From contig CAKUXR010000018.1 of assembly GCA_934700615.1 (NCBI GenBank), positions 1 through 64,000 of the forward strand: 64,000 nt of DNA, written 5' to 3'. Source of the stretch: an uncultured Bacteroidales bacterium (GTDB taxonomy: Bacteria > Bacteroidota > Bacteroidia > Bacteroidales > UBA932). A program made the translations under genes and the position numbers. The notes below the pieces were generated by a model. The model did not search any database and was not told the DNA's origin. It saw only the letters and a program-made list of their open reading frames with translations. Positions 1 to 9,164 of this stretch are shown here, one piece after another; the stretch's first letter is position 1; every line of letters starts with the position of its first letter.

Positions 1-40
1 TGTTGTGATTTGCTTTCAGATTTTTTAACTTTACGGATAT

Positions 41-91
41 ACACAACCTGAAGCTGTATATGTGATTAATACTTAATGAGTTAGGTTGTGT
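41..91. repeat. 9-bp inverted repeat at window edge
   Basis: ACACAACCT at 41-49 is the exact reverse complement of AGGTTGTGT at 83-91, with 33 bases between. It lies just before a strong terminator hairpin, so it probably belongs to the 3' untranslated region of a gene ending left of the window. No gene could be called in the first 140 bases. Confidence 0.4.
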
Positions 92-96
92 TGTCC

Positions 97-138
97 AACG
101 AAAAAATCCGGCGATATTTTCGCTGGATTTTTTCGTTT
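97..138 (+). terminator. Rho-independent terminator-like hairpin
   Basis: A long stem of about 18 pairs closes on a 4-base loop. The left arm starts AACGAAAAAATCC and the right arm ends GGATTTTTTCGTT, with one G-T pair. The A-rich and T-rich outer parts let it work on either strand. It probably ends a gene lying upstream of the window. Confidence 0.7.
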
Positions 139-139
139 T

Positions 140-781
140 GTATCTGTTTTTCGGATCCTATAAATCATATAACACTGGTGCATGGGTGTGAACCACATGT
201 ATTATGCATGTTGCTGCGGTAATAAGTTTTGTCTCGTAGGTGCTGAAAGACCAATATTCGGAAAACTTCACTACCGCTTCGACTTTTCAGATGTGTGCGA
301 TAGCAAGTGACAAGCTTATAACTCTGGATGTTAAGTTAGTATAGATTTCGACCCTCTTGACAGGCGTCAGTCTTGGATGCATACTGATAAAGTGTTATGT
401 GTCAATGCTTTACTATTTACATGCGGCTCTGCGAATCTGTCAAGACCACCTTTTATACCGGCCTCTTGACATCTGTTAAATTAACTAACCTACTGATTGA
501 TAGTTAATTGCGCTGGAGCCGCGTTGTCAAGAGGGTCGAGAATTTCGTTAGACAAATAGCTTTCGGGGTTCATGTTGCAATACGTAACGCCGGAGACGCT
601 TACTTATTAGCGTGGCAGATATCGCGAATTCTGTAATAGCCGGCAAATTGCTCAGCAAGACGGGGGCGTACTGCTCTACAGTCCCCGGTCTGCAGTCGCA
701 TGCAGGGAATTGCCATGCCCAGTTTCGTATTCCGGAACTTTTATCGTAAATTGCGCCGGTTTTATAACGGACAACACATCA
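140..781. other. Gene-free region with alternating short inverted repeats
   Basis: No open reading frame here has codon use or similarity that I would support. The clearest structure is TCGACCCTCTTGACA at 348-362, whose exact reverse complement lies at 525-539. The inner octamer TCTTGACA occurs four times in alternating orientation (355-362, 438-445, 464-471, 525-532). A second inverted repeat, AATTAACTA at 479-487 with TAGTTAATT at 501-509, sits inside. This could be a small non-coding RNA, a degraded mobile element or a recombination site. I cannot tell which. Confidence 0.4.
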
Positions 782-1153
782 ATGAAATTCATCGGAAACA
801 TTCTTTGGCTCATTTTGGGCGGGCTGCTGGTCTCTGTCTGCTACTTCATCGCCGGACTTCTGTACTGCGTCACCATTATCGGAATCCCTTTCGGCTACCA
901 ATTATGGAAGTTCGGAGTATTCTCCTTATGGCCGTTCGGGACAGAGGTCGTGGACGGGAACAATGCCGGAGGCTGTCTCAGCATATTCATGAATATTCTT
1001 TGGATTCTGCTCGGCTGGTGGGAAATCGCAGCTGTACACCTTGTCTGCGGACTCATCTGTTGCATAACCATCATCGGAATTCCATTCGGACTTCAGCACT
1101 TCAAGATTGCCCTTCTCTCTCTGACTCCATTTGGCAAGACCTTCCAGTCGTGA
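782..1153 (+). CDS. yccF: YccF family inner-membrane protein
   Basis: A 123-residue integral membrane protein of the YccF (DUF307) family, whose function is unknown. The protein is an internal duplication: each half has a long hydrophobic stretch followed by the motif TIIGIPFG and then a segment ending in PFG (around residues 30-55 and 88-115). Family members are about 110-150 residues, so this is full length. I chose the ATG at 782, which gives MKFIGNILW, the usual family N-terminus. A longer frame from a TTG at 710 adds 24 residues of non-family sequence. The gene stands alone, followed by a terminator that belongs to the opposing peptidase gene. Confidence 0.85.
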   Translation: MKFIGNILWLILGGLLVSVCYFIAGLLYCVTIIGIPFGYQLWKFGVFSLWPFGTEVVDGNNAGGCLSIFMNILWILLGWWEIAAVHLVCGLICCITIIGIPFGLQHFKIALLSLTPFGKTFQS

Positions 1154-1173
1154 CAGTGGAATCCCGGTGATTC

Positions 1174-1219
1174 CAAAAAACAAACATGCCCGGAAAACCG
1201 ACGTGGCTCCCGGACATGT
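1174..1219 (-). terminator. Terminator of the M28 peptidase gene
   Basis: Arms at 1184-1193 and 1210-1219 (ACATGCCCGG with CCGGACATGT, one mismatch) form a hairpin. Read on the minus strand it is followed by a T-rich run (TTTGTTTTTT). It lies about 40 bases past the stop codon at 1262, as expected for the terminator of the minus-strand peptidase. Confidence 0.65.
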
Positions 1220-1261
1220 TGACAAATCTGAATCGAATCCTGCATAAGCAGGCTCAACAGA

Positions 1262-2812
1262 CTACTCCTCGATATACAGTCCCTCACGCGAGAGCTGCTT
1301 ATCCAAGTTCGCCACGCCAAGGGCGACAATAGCAGTTACAGTAGCTGTATGCTCCTGATACTCAGGAATATTCTTCGTATAAAGGTCGCGCTCAGTATGC
1401 CAGATTTCATCATAGCTGAAATCATAGCCCTTGATGTCATCTGTTACGAAGCCCAGAGTCGGAACACCTTCCACGGCAAATACTGAAGCATCTGTTCCGC
1501 CATACTCAGTAGGACGCTTGCGAGGCTCACGAATCCTGATCTCGAACGGATAATCCGGACGGATTTGCTTGACAGGGGCGGTAATCTTTACGAAGTCATC
1601 GTACATGGCCTTAGGAACATTCATGCCTACAGGTGGCTCCGGACCGCCGTCGCGGTTGAACATGTTGGAAATCTTGCCCAATTTGTCAGAATGAGTCTTT
1701 GCCCATGCCTGAGCACCCAATTGGCCGAACTCTTCTCCGGCAAAAGCCACGAACAGGATAGTTCTCTTAGGCTTGGCGCCGGCCTTCATCAGCATACGTG
1801 CGGCTTCCATCATCGGACCGATACCGGTACCGCAGTCAATACCTCCTGTCGCTACATCATAAGCATCCAGGTGACCGCTCACAATAACATACTCGTCAGG
1901 ATACTTGCTGCCCTTGATAGACGCTATCACATTGTGATATTTGATTGGACCCAGCTTAAAGTGGTTGCGGATATCGAACTCCAACTCAAAAGTGCGACGT
2001 TCCTCTACCATCTGTTTGATGACAGCAAACTGGTGCTCATCCAATTTGATGTCCGGAACCTCTGGAATATTGTCGAAGGTGGTGTTAGGATTCTCTACCA
2101 GTCTTCGGTCATAGAGAGCACGCAGCGGAACTGGAGCGGACTGGATGAAACCGAGAACGCCGGCCTCGCACATCTCCCTGTAATACAAGCCTGGCTGTTC
2201 TTTAAGTTTCAAGTACTCCTTGTGCTCTCCGGTCTTGCGGTTATGCGCCCAGATCTCTTCGTTCTTTTTAAGAATCTCTCTGTTCTCTTCCTTGATCTTG
2301 TTGCGAAGGGAATCACCGGCTGCTGAGTGGTCGATAGGGTAACCTCTGCTGGTTCCGGAAACCAGTACCCATGCACCTTTCAGACGTCCTTTGATTTGTG
2401 CGAATTCCTCATCAGTACGAGGTTCGATCAGCACATGGCCACGCTGTACGCCCTTTGTTCCGGAAGTGTATGAAGGTGTCACGAAATGCAGAGGCATGCT
2501 GTTTTCGCCTATCAGGCGACCGAACCACGGACCTCTGTTAAAACCCACAGGGATTGATCCCGCCTCTTCCAACTTGACGTCCAGACCCCAGCTATTGTAC
2601 TCACGTACCATCCATTCCGCTGCATTCTCGAATGCATCCGAGCCTATCGGACGACCTCCGAAACGATTGGTCAGAATGTCAATCTGATGCATTACCTGAT
2701 TGTCCGTTTTACCGATCTCGATGATTTTCTTGACGACGGCATCTTGAGCCAGTGCAGGAGTACCGTTAGCCAGAAATGCGAGAGCAGCGCAAATCATTAG
2801 AATTTTTCTCAT
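1262..2812 (-). CDS. Secreted M28 family zinc metallopeptidase
   Basis: A 516-residue exported aminopeptidase or carboxypeptidase of family M28, closest in layout to the carboxypeptidase Q group, with a protease-associated insert before the catalytic domain. A signal peptide covers residues 1-22 (cleavage near ALAQ). Likely zinc ligands and catalytic residues are visible: His314 in GHLDAYD, Asp326 in GIDCG, Glu360-Glu361 in AGEEFG, and His472 in WHTERD. I chose the start at 2812 because it gives a clean signal peptide; an upstream in-frame codon adds 22 residues of leader-like sequence. It probably degrades peptides in the periplasm or outside the cell. It is followed on the same strand by its own terminator. 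Confidence 0.88.
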   Translation of the reverse strand: MRKILMICAALAFLANGTPALAQDAVVKKIIEIGKTDNQVMHQIDILTNRFGGRPIGSDAFENAAEWMVREYNSWGLDVKLEEAGSIPVGFNRGPWFGRLIGENSMPLHFVTPSYTSGTKGVQRGHVLIEPRTDEEFAQIKGRLKGAWVLVSGTSRGYPIDHSAAGDSLRNKIKEENREILKKNEEIWAHNRKTGEHKEYLKLKEQPGLYYREMCEAGVLGFIQSAPVPLRALYDRRLVENPNTTFDNIPEVPDIKLDEHQFAVIKQMVEERRTFELEFDIRNHFKLGPIKYHNVIASIKGSKYPDEYVIVSGHLDAYDVATGGIDCGTGIGPMMEAARMLMKAGAKPKRTILFVAFAGEEFGQLGAQAWAKTHSDKLGKISNMFNRDGGPEPPVGMNVPKAMYDDFVKITAPVKQIRPDYPFEIRIREPRKRPTEYGGTDASVFAVEGVPTLGFVTDDIKGYDFSYDEIWHTERDLYTKNIPEYQEHTATVTAIVALGVANLDKQLSREGLYIEE

Positions 2813-2930
2813 AATAGTTAGCTCTGTTTTAATTTGATTATTAGTAATTATGTGTATTCGTAGCAATGTTTCAAGCAAAGGAAAAGGAAAAAATCCGGTT
2901 AGGCTCTATTTTTAAATCCATTATCAGTTG

Positions 2931-4277
2931 TTATTTGCTTTCCTGTGTATAGAAAAGGATTAGGTTGGTAAGTGATCTGCGGCACACAGGACAGAATCCC
3001 GCGGCCTCGTTAGTACGCATACGGCAATTGTCAGCCGGACGATAGATGCCTTTCAGAAGGTATCCGCCACCTTCATATACGCCGATACGGTCGATGGCTT
3101 CCTGAGAGTTGTCCAGTTCGGAGAGTTTCAGGTGACTTCCCGGAGTCGGTATGATACAGCCTTCAGGGAGCATGTCCTTCCATTTGCTGTCGAAATCGAC
3201 CAATGTCGTGAGGTTCGGTTCCCAAGGCTCCACGCCAATGTCATAGCTGGAATCAAGTGCATCTGCATATTCGTAGAAATATTCGTCGGCCAGACCTCCG
3301 AAACTGTGACCGAATTCATGGACTACGACCGGGCGGAACTGGCGGTGATGCGCCGTCGTGAGGGTATAGGAATTATATATTCCACCGCCACCGTAAGTGT
3401 CTGTGTTTGCGAGGATTATGATATGCTCATATGGAATGCCCGTCAGCTGGTCATGAATGTCGTGGACATTCTCGCTTGTAAGATATCTGTCAGAATAGAA
3501 AGTCGAGAAGTGTGAACTCAATGCCGTGTTCCTCCATTGGCCTTTAAGAGGCTCGGAAACGCCCGAATCCTTCGAAACTGACTCTACGGCTATTATGTTC
3601 AGACAATCCTCCATCTTGGAGAACGGTTCCGCTGAAAGAAGCGCATCGCATGCCGCCTGCGCATCCTTGCGGAATGTTTTCATATCCTTTGCCGAATAGC
3701 CCTCAGCCATTATCACCACGTCAATGCAGTCCTTGCTGTCGCCTCCTTTGTGAAGGTAACTCCAGCGTGCCTCGGAAACGGGAGCCCTGCGGACCAGAAT
3801 GTCAGACGGGTCGAAAATGAAATCATGCCCGGCGGCCACTTCTCCCTTATTGTTGAAAAGTCTCAGAGAAATCTCGACCTTGCGTTTCGGCATCGGCACG
3901 AGAACAGTGTGCTCGAATGACCTTGCGCGATGCTTTGCCTCATCAGTAGTCAGCCATTCATTGAAAAGAGAAGAAAATGACCAGGCATAGAGGCGGGCGC
4001 CGGTTTCGGCATCCTTCATCAGGATCTCTCCATTTCCGCGGAGCGGCATCCTGTCGAGATTGACTCTCCTGCCGTACCATCCGTCGGAGGACTCCAAGCA
4101 GTCGAGACTCAATGACTGGCCGGCAGCATCCCCGCTGAAACAATAATCGACGCGCAGAGTCGAGTCTGCAAAATTGTCGGAAAATCTCACCTGAGCCAGT
4201 GCCTGAGGGCAAGACACACCCGCAGAAACGGCAATGATGAGAACTGTCAATGTCTTAAGAAAGTGATTTCTGGTCAT
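2931..4277 (-). CDS. Secreted M64 (IgA-type) metallopeptidase
   Basis: A 448-residue exported peptidase of family M64, the family of the Clostridium ramosum IgA protease. A signal peptide covers about residues 1-28. Residues 30-150 look like the beta-rich M64 N-terminal domain. The zinc site is HEFGH at residues 320-324, followed by SFGGLADE, the family signature with the third ligand. It lies upstream of the M28 gene on the same strand with 118 bases between, so the two may be co-expressed. The substrate is unknown; IgA cleavage should not be assumed from the family name. Confidence 0.87.
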   Translation of the reverse strand: MTRNHFLKTLTVLIIAVSAGVSCPQALAQVRFSDNFADSTLRVDYCFSGDAAGQSLSLDCLESSDGWYGRRVNLDRMPLRGNGEILMKDAETGARLYAWSFSSLFNEWLTTDEAKHRARSFEHTVLVPMPKRKVEISLRLFNNKGEVAAGHDFIFDPSDILVRRAPVSEARWSYLHKGGDSKDCIDVVIMAEGYSAKDMKTFRKDAQAACDALLSAEPFSKMEDCLNIIAVESVSKDSGVSEPLKGQWRNTALSSHFSTFYSDRYLTSENVHDIHDQLTGIPYEHIIILANTDTYGGGGIYNSYTLTTAHHRQFRPVVVHEFGHSFGGLADEYFYEYADALDSSYDIGVEPWEPNLTTLVDFDSKWKDMLPEGCIIPTPGSHLKLSELDNSQEAIDRIGVYEGGGYLLKGIYRPADNCRMRTNEAAGFCPVCRRSLTNLILFYTQESK

Positions 4278-4399
4278 TTTGTGTGAATTTCATTATAATG
4301 GAACTCACAACCTGCTGCCATTTCCGTGCCACAATCTAAAACATTTCAGATAATTGCCCGCAATTCAGTGTATAATCCAGTTGATATTGACATGAAATA

Positions 4400-4431
4400 T
4401 TTGCGGCTGGCATTGATTCTCTTTATCTTTG
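4400..4431 (+). promoter_or_regulatory. Bacteroidota promoter for the SNF2 helicase gene
   Basis: TTTG at 4400-4403, then 20 bases, then TATCTTTG at 4424-4431: an exact match to the Bacteroides -33/-7 consensus. Transcription should start near 4438, giving a leader of about 65 bases before the ATG at 4502. It also shows that the extended start at 4466 is not needed. Confidence 0.75.
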
Positions 4432-4501
4432 TATTTGCTAATTACGTACTGAATTTGCAGTAACATTGACAATATCTTTTGTCGTAGAAATATTCTTAAT
4501 T

Positions 4502-7500
4502 ATGAACAGGCCTTCCGCTCATCTGAAGAAACTTAAATCTGTTTTTCCGAAACTCGAATGGAACCTCACTGAAAGGCAGTGGGTGCTTTTGAGCTATATA
4601 GCATTGACAGATTCATGCGACTATAGCACAAGAACATTGAAATCAAAGCTTAAGTTGTGGTACCCGACAAATGAGGAACTCAGGGCTGACTTGGAAGTTC
4701 TTGTGAAAAACCACTATGTAAACTGGACTCTAACGTGGAGCGACAGGATATATGAGGTGGATTGTTTCTACTATATGAAGGTGGCCCTCAATGCCTTGCT
4801 GTATTATCCGGAACTCCCGAAATATGACCGTTCCGGTTCGACATCTCGCGCGTCTCTTGTCCAGTGCATTTTCAATAATGACACCGAGAAACTTGCCCGT
4901 ATGTTTGATTTCCAGTTCTGGCTGATGTCCGAATGTACAAACGATCTGATTCCGGTCATGTTCGATGAAGCCTTCAGTGCGATATTCGAGAGGGCGCCGC
5001 AGGAAGAGCTCTCGAGTTTCTTCAGTTTTGCCTTGCTTTCGAATGAAGCCAATGGCACTATTGACAAAAGTTTTCTGGATAAAGCGGAAAAATTCATAAA
5101 AGATTATGTCGAAGCGGATGAGAGAAAACTGATGAGTGAAGTCAATGCTTACAGATGGCTCGTGGAAGGGCTTTGGACAGAGTCGCTTGTCGCGGCTGGA
5201 GCCTTGGACTCCGTAGCGGAATCAGTCTGTGCTGTCAGGCTTTTGTATAAAGGAGATTACAACGCGGCAATTGATCTTTTTGAACATGCTCTCAAACTTG
5301 AAAAGAATCGGAACACGAGATTGAAGCCGAAGAATTACCTGCCTTCGCCTGTCATGACATATTTTCTGATATCTGCATATATTCTGGAAGGCAGCGAGAA
5401 ATATCAGAAGAAACTTACTTCCTTTTTGAATAAAAAGGCGGATCCTGTCCAGTTCGGAGCTGCAATATATCTCGCGCAGAAGTCGTTGGGCTATGATGAG
5501 ATGCGTATATCTGAGGGAATTCCGTCAGTTGAAAGTATGCTTCGCGAGACCGTGGAACTGTATTCCGGATTCGAGAGTCGTTTCGGAGCAAGTCTTATCA
5601 AAGAAAAAGTGGAAGTGCCGACGCCGTTGATGGCAGTGGTCAGATATGAGACTGGTATCGGTCTTGGCGAAGAGGAAAGGCAATCTCTGGAAAACTTGTT
5701 CGGCGGGTCACCTATTATGTCAAGAATGCACTTCAAGCAGCCGTGGGAACACGATTTGGCGGTTCTTGAAAATCTCATTGACAGCAGTCAGGACAAAAAG
5801 GCGGAGGATAAGAAATCCGGTCGTCTCATCTATGTTGCAAACAAGCAGGGCCAGGTTGCGATTAAAGAACAGGGAATACTAAAGAGCGGCAGGTGGAGCG
5901 CAGGTAAGGCTGTGGCCATATCCTCCTTGTTGACAGGATTTTACGGCAGTGTCTGTGATGAATATGACAGCCGTGTCATTGAAAGGCTCAGGTCTCGTCT
6001 GATATTGAATGATGCCCATCTCTTCCCGGCTTTGATAGGCTGTGACAGAGTGTTTTACGATAGCTACGATGAGGAAAACAGGATTGCCGTCAATGATGAA
6101 ACGCCGTTCGTAACATTGGAAAAGGATAAGAAGCAAAAGATGTTCGTATTCGGAACCAATGTTCCGAAAATGCGGTATTACAACGAATTCATGAGGGAAT
6201 CCGTTGTAAGAGTCAATCCTCACTCGTATAATGTCATTCGCCTGAATCTGGTGCAGAAACAGTTTCTGGACAAACTTTTTGCCACCAAGGCCACATTCCC
6301 TGAAAGTGCGGAAGGTACTTTACAGGGTATGGTGCCAAGGATTGAAAAAATCATCGAAGTTCACTCTGAATATTTCCGCTCGGCCTCTATTGTTGAGGAT
6401 AAGGACGGCAATCCGAGGATTTATATCCGCATCATTCCCAAACCTGCCTCATTTGCATTGACCTTATACACAAGGCCTTTGGACGGAGGAAAAATCACTT
6501 TCAGGCCGGGCTTGGGCGAACATTCCTTCTACGATGCTTCAGACGGGAAGCGCTGGCATGTGAACAGGGATATGAAAACTGAGCGCGCAAATTTCAAGAC
6601 GTTGTCCGGAAGAATTGATTTTGAAAGCATGGATTTCGACGAAGATTATTATCTGCCGTCGATTCCGCAGATGCTGGATATTCTCGAACAGACCAGAGAT
6701 ATGACGGATATCTGTACTCTTGAATGGCCTGAAGGCAAGCAGCTTAAGGTTCTTGGAAGACTTGAGCAATCTGCAATTAATATCCATGTGAAATCCAATG
6801 AAAACTGGTTTGAAATCGAGGGAGAGGCCAATGCCGGAGAACATCAATTCACGCTGGACCAGATTATGGCTGCGCTTTCAGCAGGAGGATATTCTGACGG
6901 ATACCTGAAAATGGGTGAGGATGAATATGTTGCATTGTCTGACTCTCTTGCCAAGTATATGAAACGACTCGAATCTCTCGGGCAGTCGCAGAAAGGGACT
7001 GAGCGGGTTTCAGTGTTTCAGGCCGGTCTCCTCGCGGATTTGGTGAAGAAGAGCGGTGTCAATGCTGCTGTGGACAAGGAGTATAAGAAGGCTGTTGAAA
7101 GGATGAAGGATTCGGAAAAATATATTCCGACTGTTCCTGATGGTCTCAAAGCTGACCTTCGCGATTACCAGCTGGATGGCTATAAATGGATGTCCAGACT
7201 CGATTATTGGGGTGCCGGAGCCTGTCTGGCTGACGATATGGGACTCGGAAAGACTGTCCAGACCATAGCGTTCCTGTTGTCGAAAGCCGCTCAAGGACCG
7301 TCACTTGTGGTTGCGCCGGCATCAGTTGTCATGAACTGGCAGAGAGAACTTGCCAAGTTCGCTCCTGCACTGCATCCTGTGATTTTCAATGAGGCAGACG
7401 ACCGTTCTGCAACGCTCAGTTCTGCGGGGCCCTATGACATTGTCATCGCCACTTACGGGCTTTTGACAAAAGAACAGGAGACCTTTTCCGGAATCCGGTG

Positions 7501-8512
7501 GAATGTTGCATGTCTTGACGAGGCCCATACAATCAAGAACAGGGATACGAAGATGTCCGCTGCTGCGATGTCGCTTCATGCCGGGAGCCGTATCATATTG
7601 ACAGGTACACCGGTACAGAATTATCTGGGCGAACTCTGGAACCTTTATCAATTCATCAATCCGGGACTGCTCGGCACGTTTGAGCAGTTCTCGGCGAAAT
7701 TCATAACTCCGATAGAAAATGGTGATGACGAGCGTCGTGCCCAGCTGAAACGCATAATCCAGCCGTTCATCCTCAGGAGGACGAAGGGAGAGGTAGTGGA
7801 GGAACTGCCTGACAAGACCGAAATTATGCGTCTGGTGGAGCTGTCGCCGGCAGAATTCGTCGCGTACGAGACAATGCGGGAAGATGCGAAATCCAAGCTC
7901 GAGTCCGAGGGTAAGGTCAATGTCAATGCGCTTGCGGCAATTACGAAACTTCGTGAGGCGGCTTGCGCGATGCCTCTTGTGCGAAAGGGCTGGAAAGAGA
8001 CTCCTACCAAGATATCTGCCCTGATGGAACTGGTACAGGAAATTATTTCAGGCGGAAACAGCGTGTTGATATTCAGTCAATTCACCAGTTTCCTGAACAT
8101 GGTCTCCAATGATTTGAAGACGTCAGGAATTGAACATTTCTATCTGAACGGAAGTACACCGATAAAGCAGAGACAGGTGATGGTCAATGACTTTCAGCAT
8201 GGAGCCTGTCCTGTTTTCCTTATCAGTCTCAAGGCTGGCGGTCTGGGGCTGAACCTTACCGGAGCCAATTATGTCATCCATCTGGATCCGTGGTGGAACC
8301 CTGCCATAGAACAACAAGCCACAGACCGCGCCTACCGTATCGGACAGCAGCAGAATGTGACTGTATATCATCTTATTTCCAAAGGTACTATTGAGGAGAA
8401 GATTCTCCGTCTGCACAAGGTGAAACAGAATCTTGCAGATTCCATTTTGGAGGGAACGTCACAAAGTCATGCCATTACCTTGGCTGAGTTGCGTGAGTTG
8501 GTGAATTCCTAG
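4502..8512 (+). CDS. SNF2-family DEAD/H helicase (SWI/SNF ATPase)
   Basis: A 1336-residue cytoplasmic DNA translocase. The C-terminal third carries a complete SNF2 engine: Walker A in ADDMGLGKT (about residue 911), DEAH at about 1006, LTGTPVQN, FSQFTSF and the motif V-VI region ending DRAYRIGQ. The first 880 residues are a long helical and beta-rich arm without a motif that I recognise. I chose ATG 4502 because it follows a perfect promoter; a start at 4466 would add 12 hydrophobic residues. It probably remodels protein-DNA complexes, as RapA does for stalled RNA polymerase, but its target is unknown. Its stop overlaps that of the convergent cdd. Confidence 0.88.
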   Translation: MNRPSAHLKKLKSVFPKLEWNLTERQWVLLSYIALTDSCDYSTRTLKSKLKLWYPTNEELRADLEVLVKNHYVNWTLTWSDRIYEVDCFYYMKVALNALLYYPELPKYDRSGSTSRASLVQCIFNNDTEKLARMFDFQFWLMSECTNDLIPVMFDEAFSAIFERAPQEELSSFFSFALLSNEANGTIDKSFLDKAEKFIKDYVEADERKLMSEVNAYRWLVEGLWTESLVAAGALDSVAESVCAVRLLYKGDYNAAIDLFEHALKLEKNRNTRLKPKNYLPSPVMTYFLISAYILEGSEKYQKKLTSFLNKKADPVQFGAAIYLAQKSLGYDEMRISEGIPSVESMLRETVELYSGFESRFGASLIKEKVEVPTPLMAVVRYETGIGLGEEERQSLENLFGGSPIMSRMHFKQPWEHDLAVLENLIDSSQDKKAEDKKSGRLIYVANKQGQVAIKEQGILKSGRWSAGKAVAISSLLTGFYGSVCDEYDSRVIERLRSRLILNDAHLFPALIGCDRVFYDSYDEENRIAVNDETPFVTLEKDKKQKMFVFGTNVPKMRYYNEFMRESVVRVNPHSYNVIRLNLVQKQFLDKLFATKATFPESAEGTLQGMVPRIEKIIEVHSEYFRSASIVEDKDGNPRIYIRIIPKPASFALTLYTRPLDGGKITFRPGLGEHSFYDASDGKRWHVNRDMKTERANFKTLSGRIDFESMDFDEDYYLPSIPQMLDILEQTRDMTDICTLEWPEGKQLKVLGRLEQSAINIHVKSNENWFEIEGEANAGEHQFTLDQIMAALSAGGYSDGYLKMGEDEYVALSDSLAKYMKRLESLGQSQKGTERVSVFQAGLLADLVKKSGVNAAVDKEYKKAVERMKDSEKYIPTVPDGLKADLRDYQLDGYKWMSRLDYWGAGACLADDMGLGKTVQTIAFLLSKAAQGPSLVVAPASVVMNWQRELAKFAPALHPVIFNEADDRSATLSSAGPYDIVIATYGLLTKEQETFSGIRWNVACLDEAHTIKNRDTKMSAAAMSLHAGSRIILTGTPVQNYLGELWNLYQFINPGLLGTFEQFSAKFITPIENGDDERRAQLKRIIQPFILRRTKGEVVEELPDKTEIMRLVELSPAEFVAYETMREDAKSKLESEGKVNVNALAAITKLREAACAMPLVRKGWKETPTKISALMELVQEIISGGNSVLIFSQFTSFLNMVSNDLKTSGIEHFYLNGSTPIKQRQVMVNDFQHGACPVFLISLKAGGLGLNLTGANYVIHLDPWWNPAIEQQATDRAYRIGQQQNVTVYHLISKGTIEEKILRLHKVKQNLADSILEGTSQSHAITLAELRELVNS

Positions 8513-8985
8513 TCGAGATTCGTGAATATGAACGGGAGCACGTCATCCACTTTCTCGAATTTGAGGATTACGTCGCTTCCGTAGAGCAGAACGCTCATGT
8601 TCTGGCCTGCAACTTTCTGATATTCAGCCATCACCTGACGGCATGCACCACAAGGCGCGGTAATTCCGCTGTTCAGTTTGCCGTTCTGTGCACCGGTTAT
8701 GGCTATGCTTCTCATCGGTGTCCGGGGATGATTCGCGTGGGCTGCGAACATGGCCGTCCTCTCAGCGCAAAGTCCTGACGGATAGGCGGAATTCTCCTGA
8801 TTCGCTCCGCTCACTATGCTGCCGTCGGCAAGCCTCACGGCTGCACCTACATTGAAATTCGAATATGGCGCATAGGATCCTGTCAATGCCTTTTCTGCGG
8901 CCTCGCAGAGTTCCCTGTCCTGCGGCTCCAGTTCATCCAGTGAACTGAATTCCTTATAGTTGATTTCCAGTGTTTTATTTGTCAT
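8509..8985 (-). CDS. cdd: Cytidine deaminase
   Basis: A 158-residue enzyme converting cytidine and deoxycytidine to uridine and deoxyuridine in pyrimidine salvage. The zinc site is complete: Cys73 and the proton-shuttling Glu75 in CAERTA, with Cys112 and Cys115 in PCGACRQ. The substrate-binding N-terminal motif APYSNFNVGAA is present. Length fits the homotetrameric class. I chose ATG 8985 over an upstream frame that begins at 9039, because that extension runs back through the -7 promoter element at 9015-9022. The stop codon shares the palindrome CTAG with the stop of the convergent SNF2 gene. Confidence 0.93.
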   Translation of the reverse strand: MTNKTLEINYKEFSSLDELEPQDRELCEAAEKALTGSYAPYSNFNVGAAVRLADGSIVSGANQENSAYPSGLCAERTAMFAAHANHPRTPMRSIAITGAQNGKLNSGITAPCGACRQVMAEYQKVAGQNMSVLLYGSDVILKFEKVDDVLPFIFTNLD

Positions 8986-9014
8986 AATATCAATGTCTTT
9001 GTTGTCAATCGTTT

Positions 9015-9022
9015 CAAAGATA
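9015..9022 (-). promoter_or_regulatory. -7 element of the cdd promoter
   Basis: CAAAGATA on the plus strand is TATCTTTG on the minus strand, an exact TAnnTTTG element. It lies 30 bases upstream of the cdd ATG. The best -33 candidate is GAAA on the plus strand at 9043-9046, matching three of four bases at 20-base spacing. Confidence 0.6.
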
Positions 9023-9077
9023 GGAATTTTGCGTTTCAAAATGAAAATTTTCCTCGTGCATTTATTCGGAATCTGAT

Positions 9078-9085
9078 TATCTTTG
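9078..9085 (+). promoter_or_regulatory. -7 element of the mnmA promoter
   Basis: TATCTTTG matches TAnnTTTG exactly and lies 80 bases upstream of the mnmA ATG. There is no good TTTG about 20 bases upstream (the bases there read TCGT), so the -33 element is weak. Confidence 0.55.
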
Positions 9086-9164
9086 CATGTTTTGAATGTT
9101 TTTGAAGCCGGTTATGGGCATTTTCCGATGGCCGGCGACAAAGCGACTGTAGATTGTCATTGAT

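Noticed and set aside
700..1170. A 156-codon frame overlapping yccF in another frame
   Set aside because: The translation is rich in Arg, His and Cys with no domain, while the overlapping frame is a textbook YccF protein.
1565..2326. A 253-codon plus-strand open frame inside the M28 peptidase gene
   Set aside because: It is antisense to a clear metallopeptidase with all catalytic residues. Its own translation has no domain and an odd composition.
2931..4277. Calling the M64 enzyme an immunoglobulin A protease
   Set aside because: The family name comes from one characterised member. Nothing in this sequence fixes the substrate.
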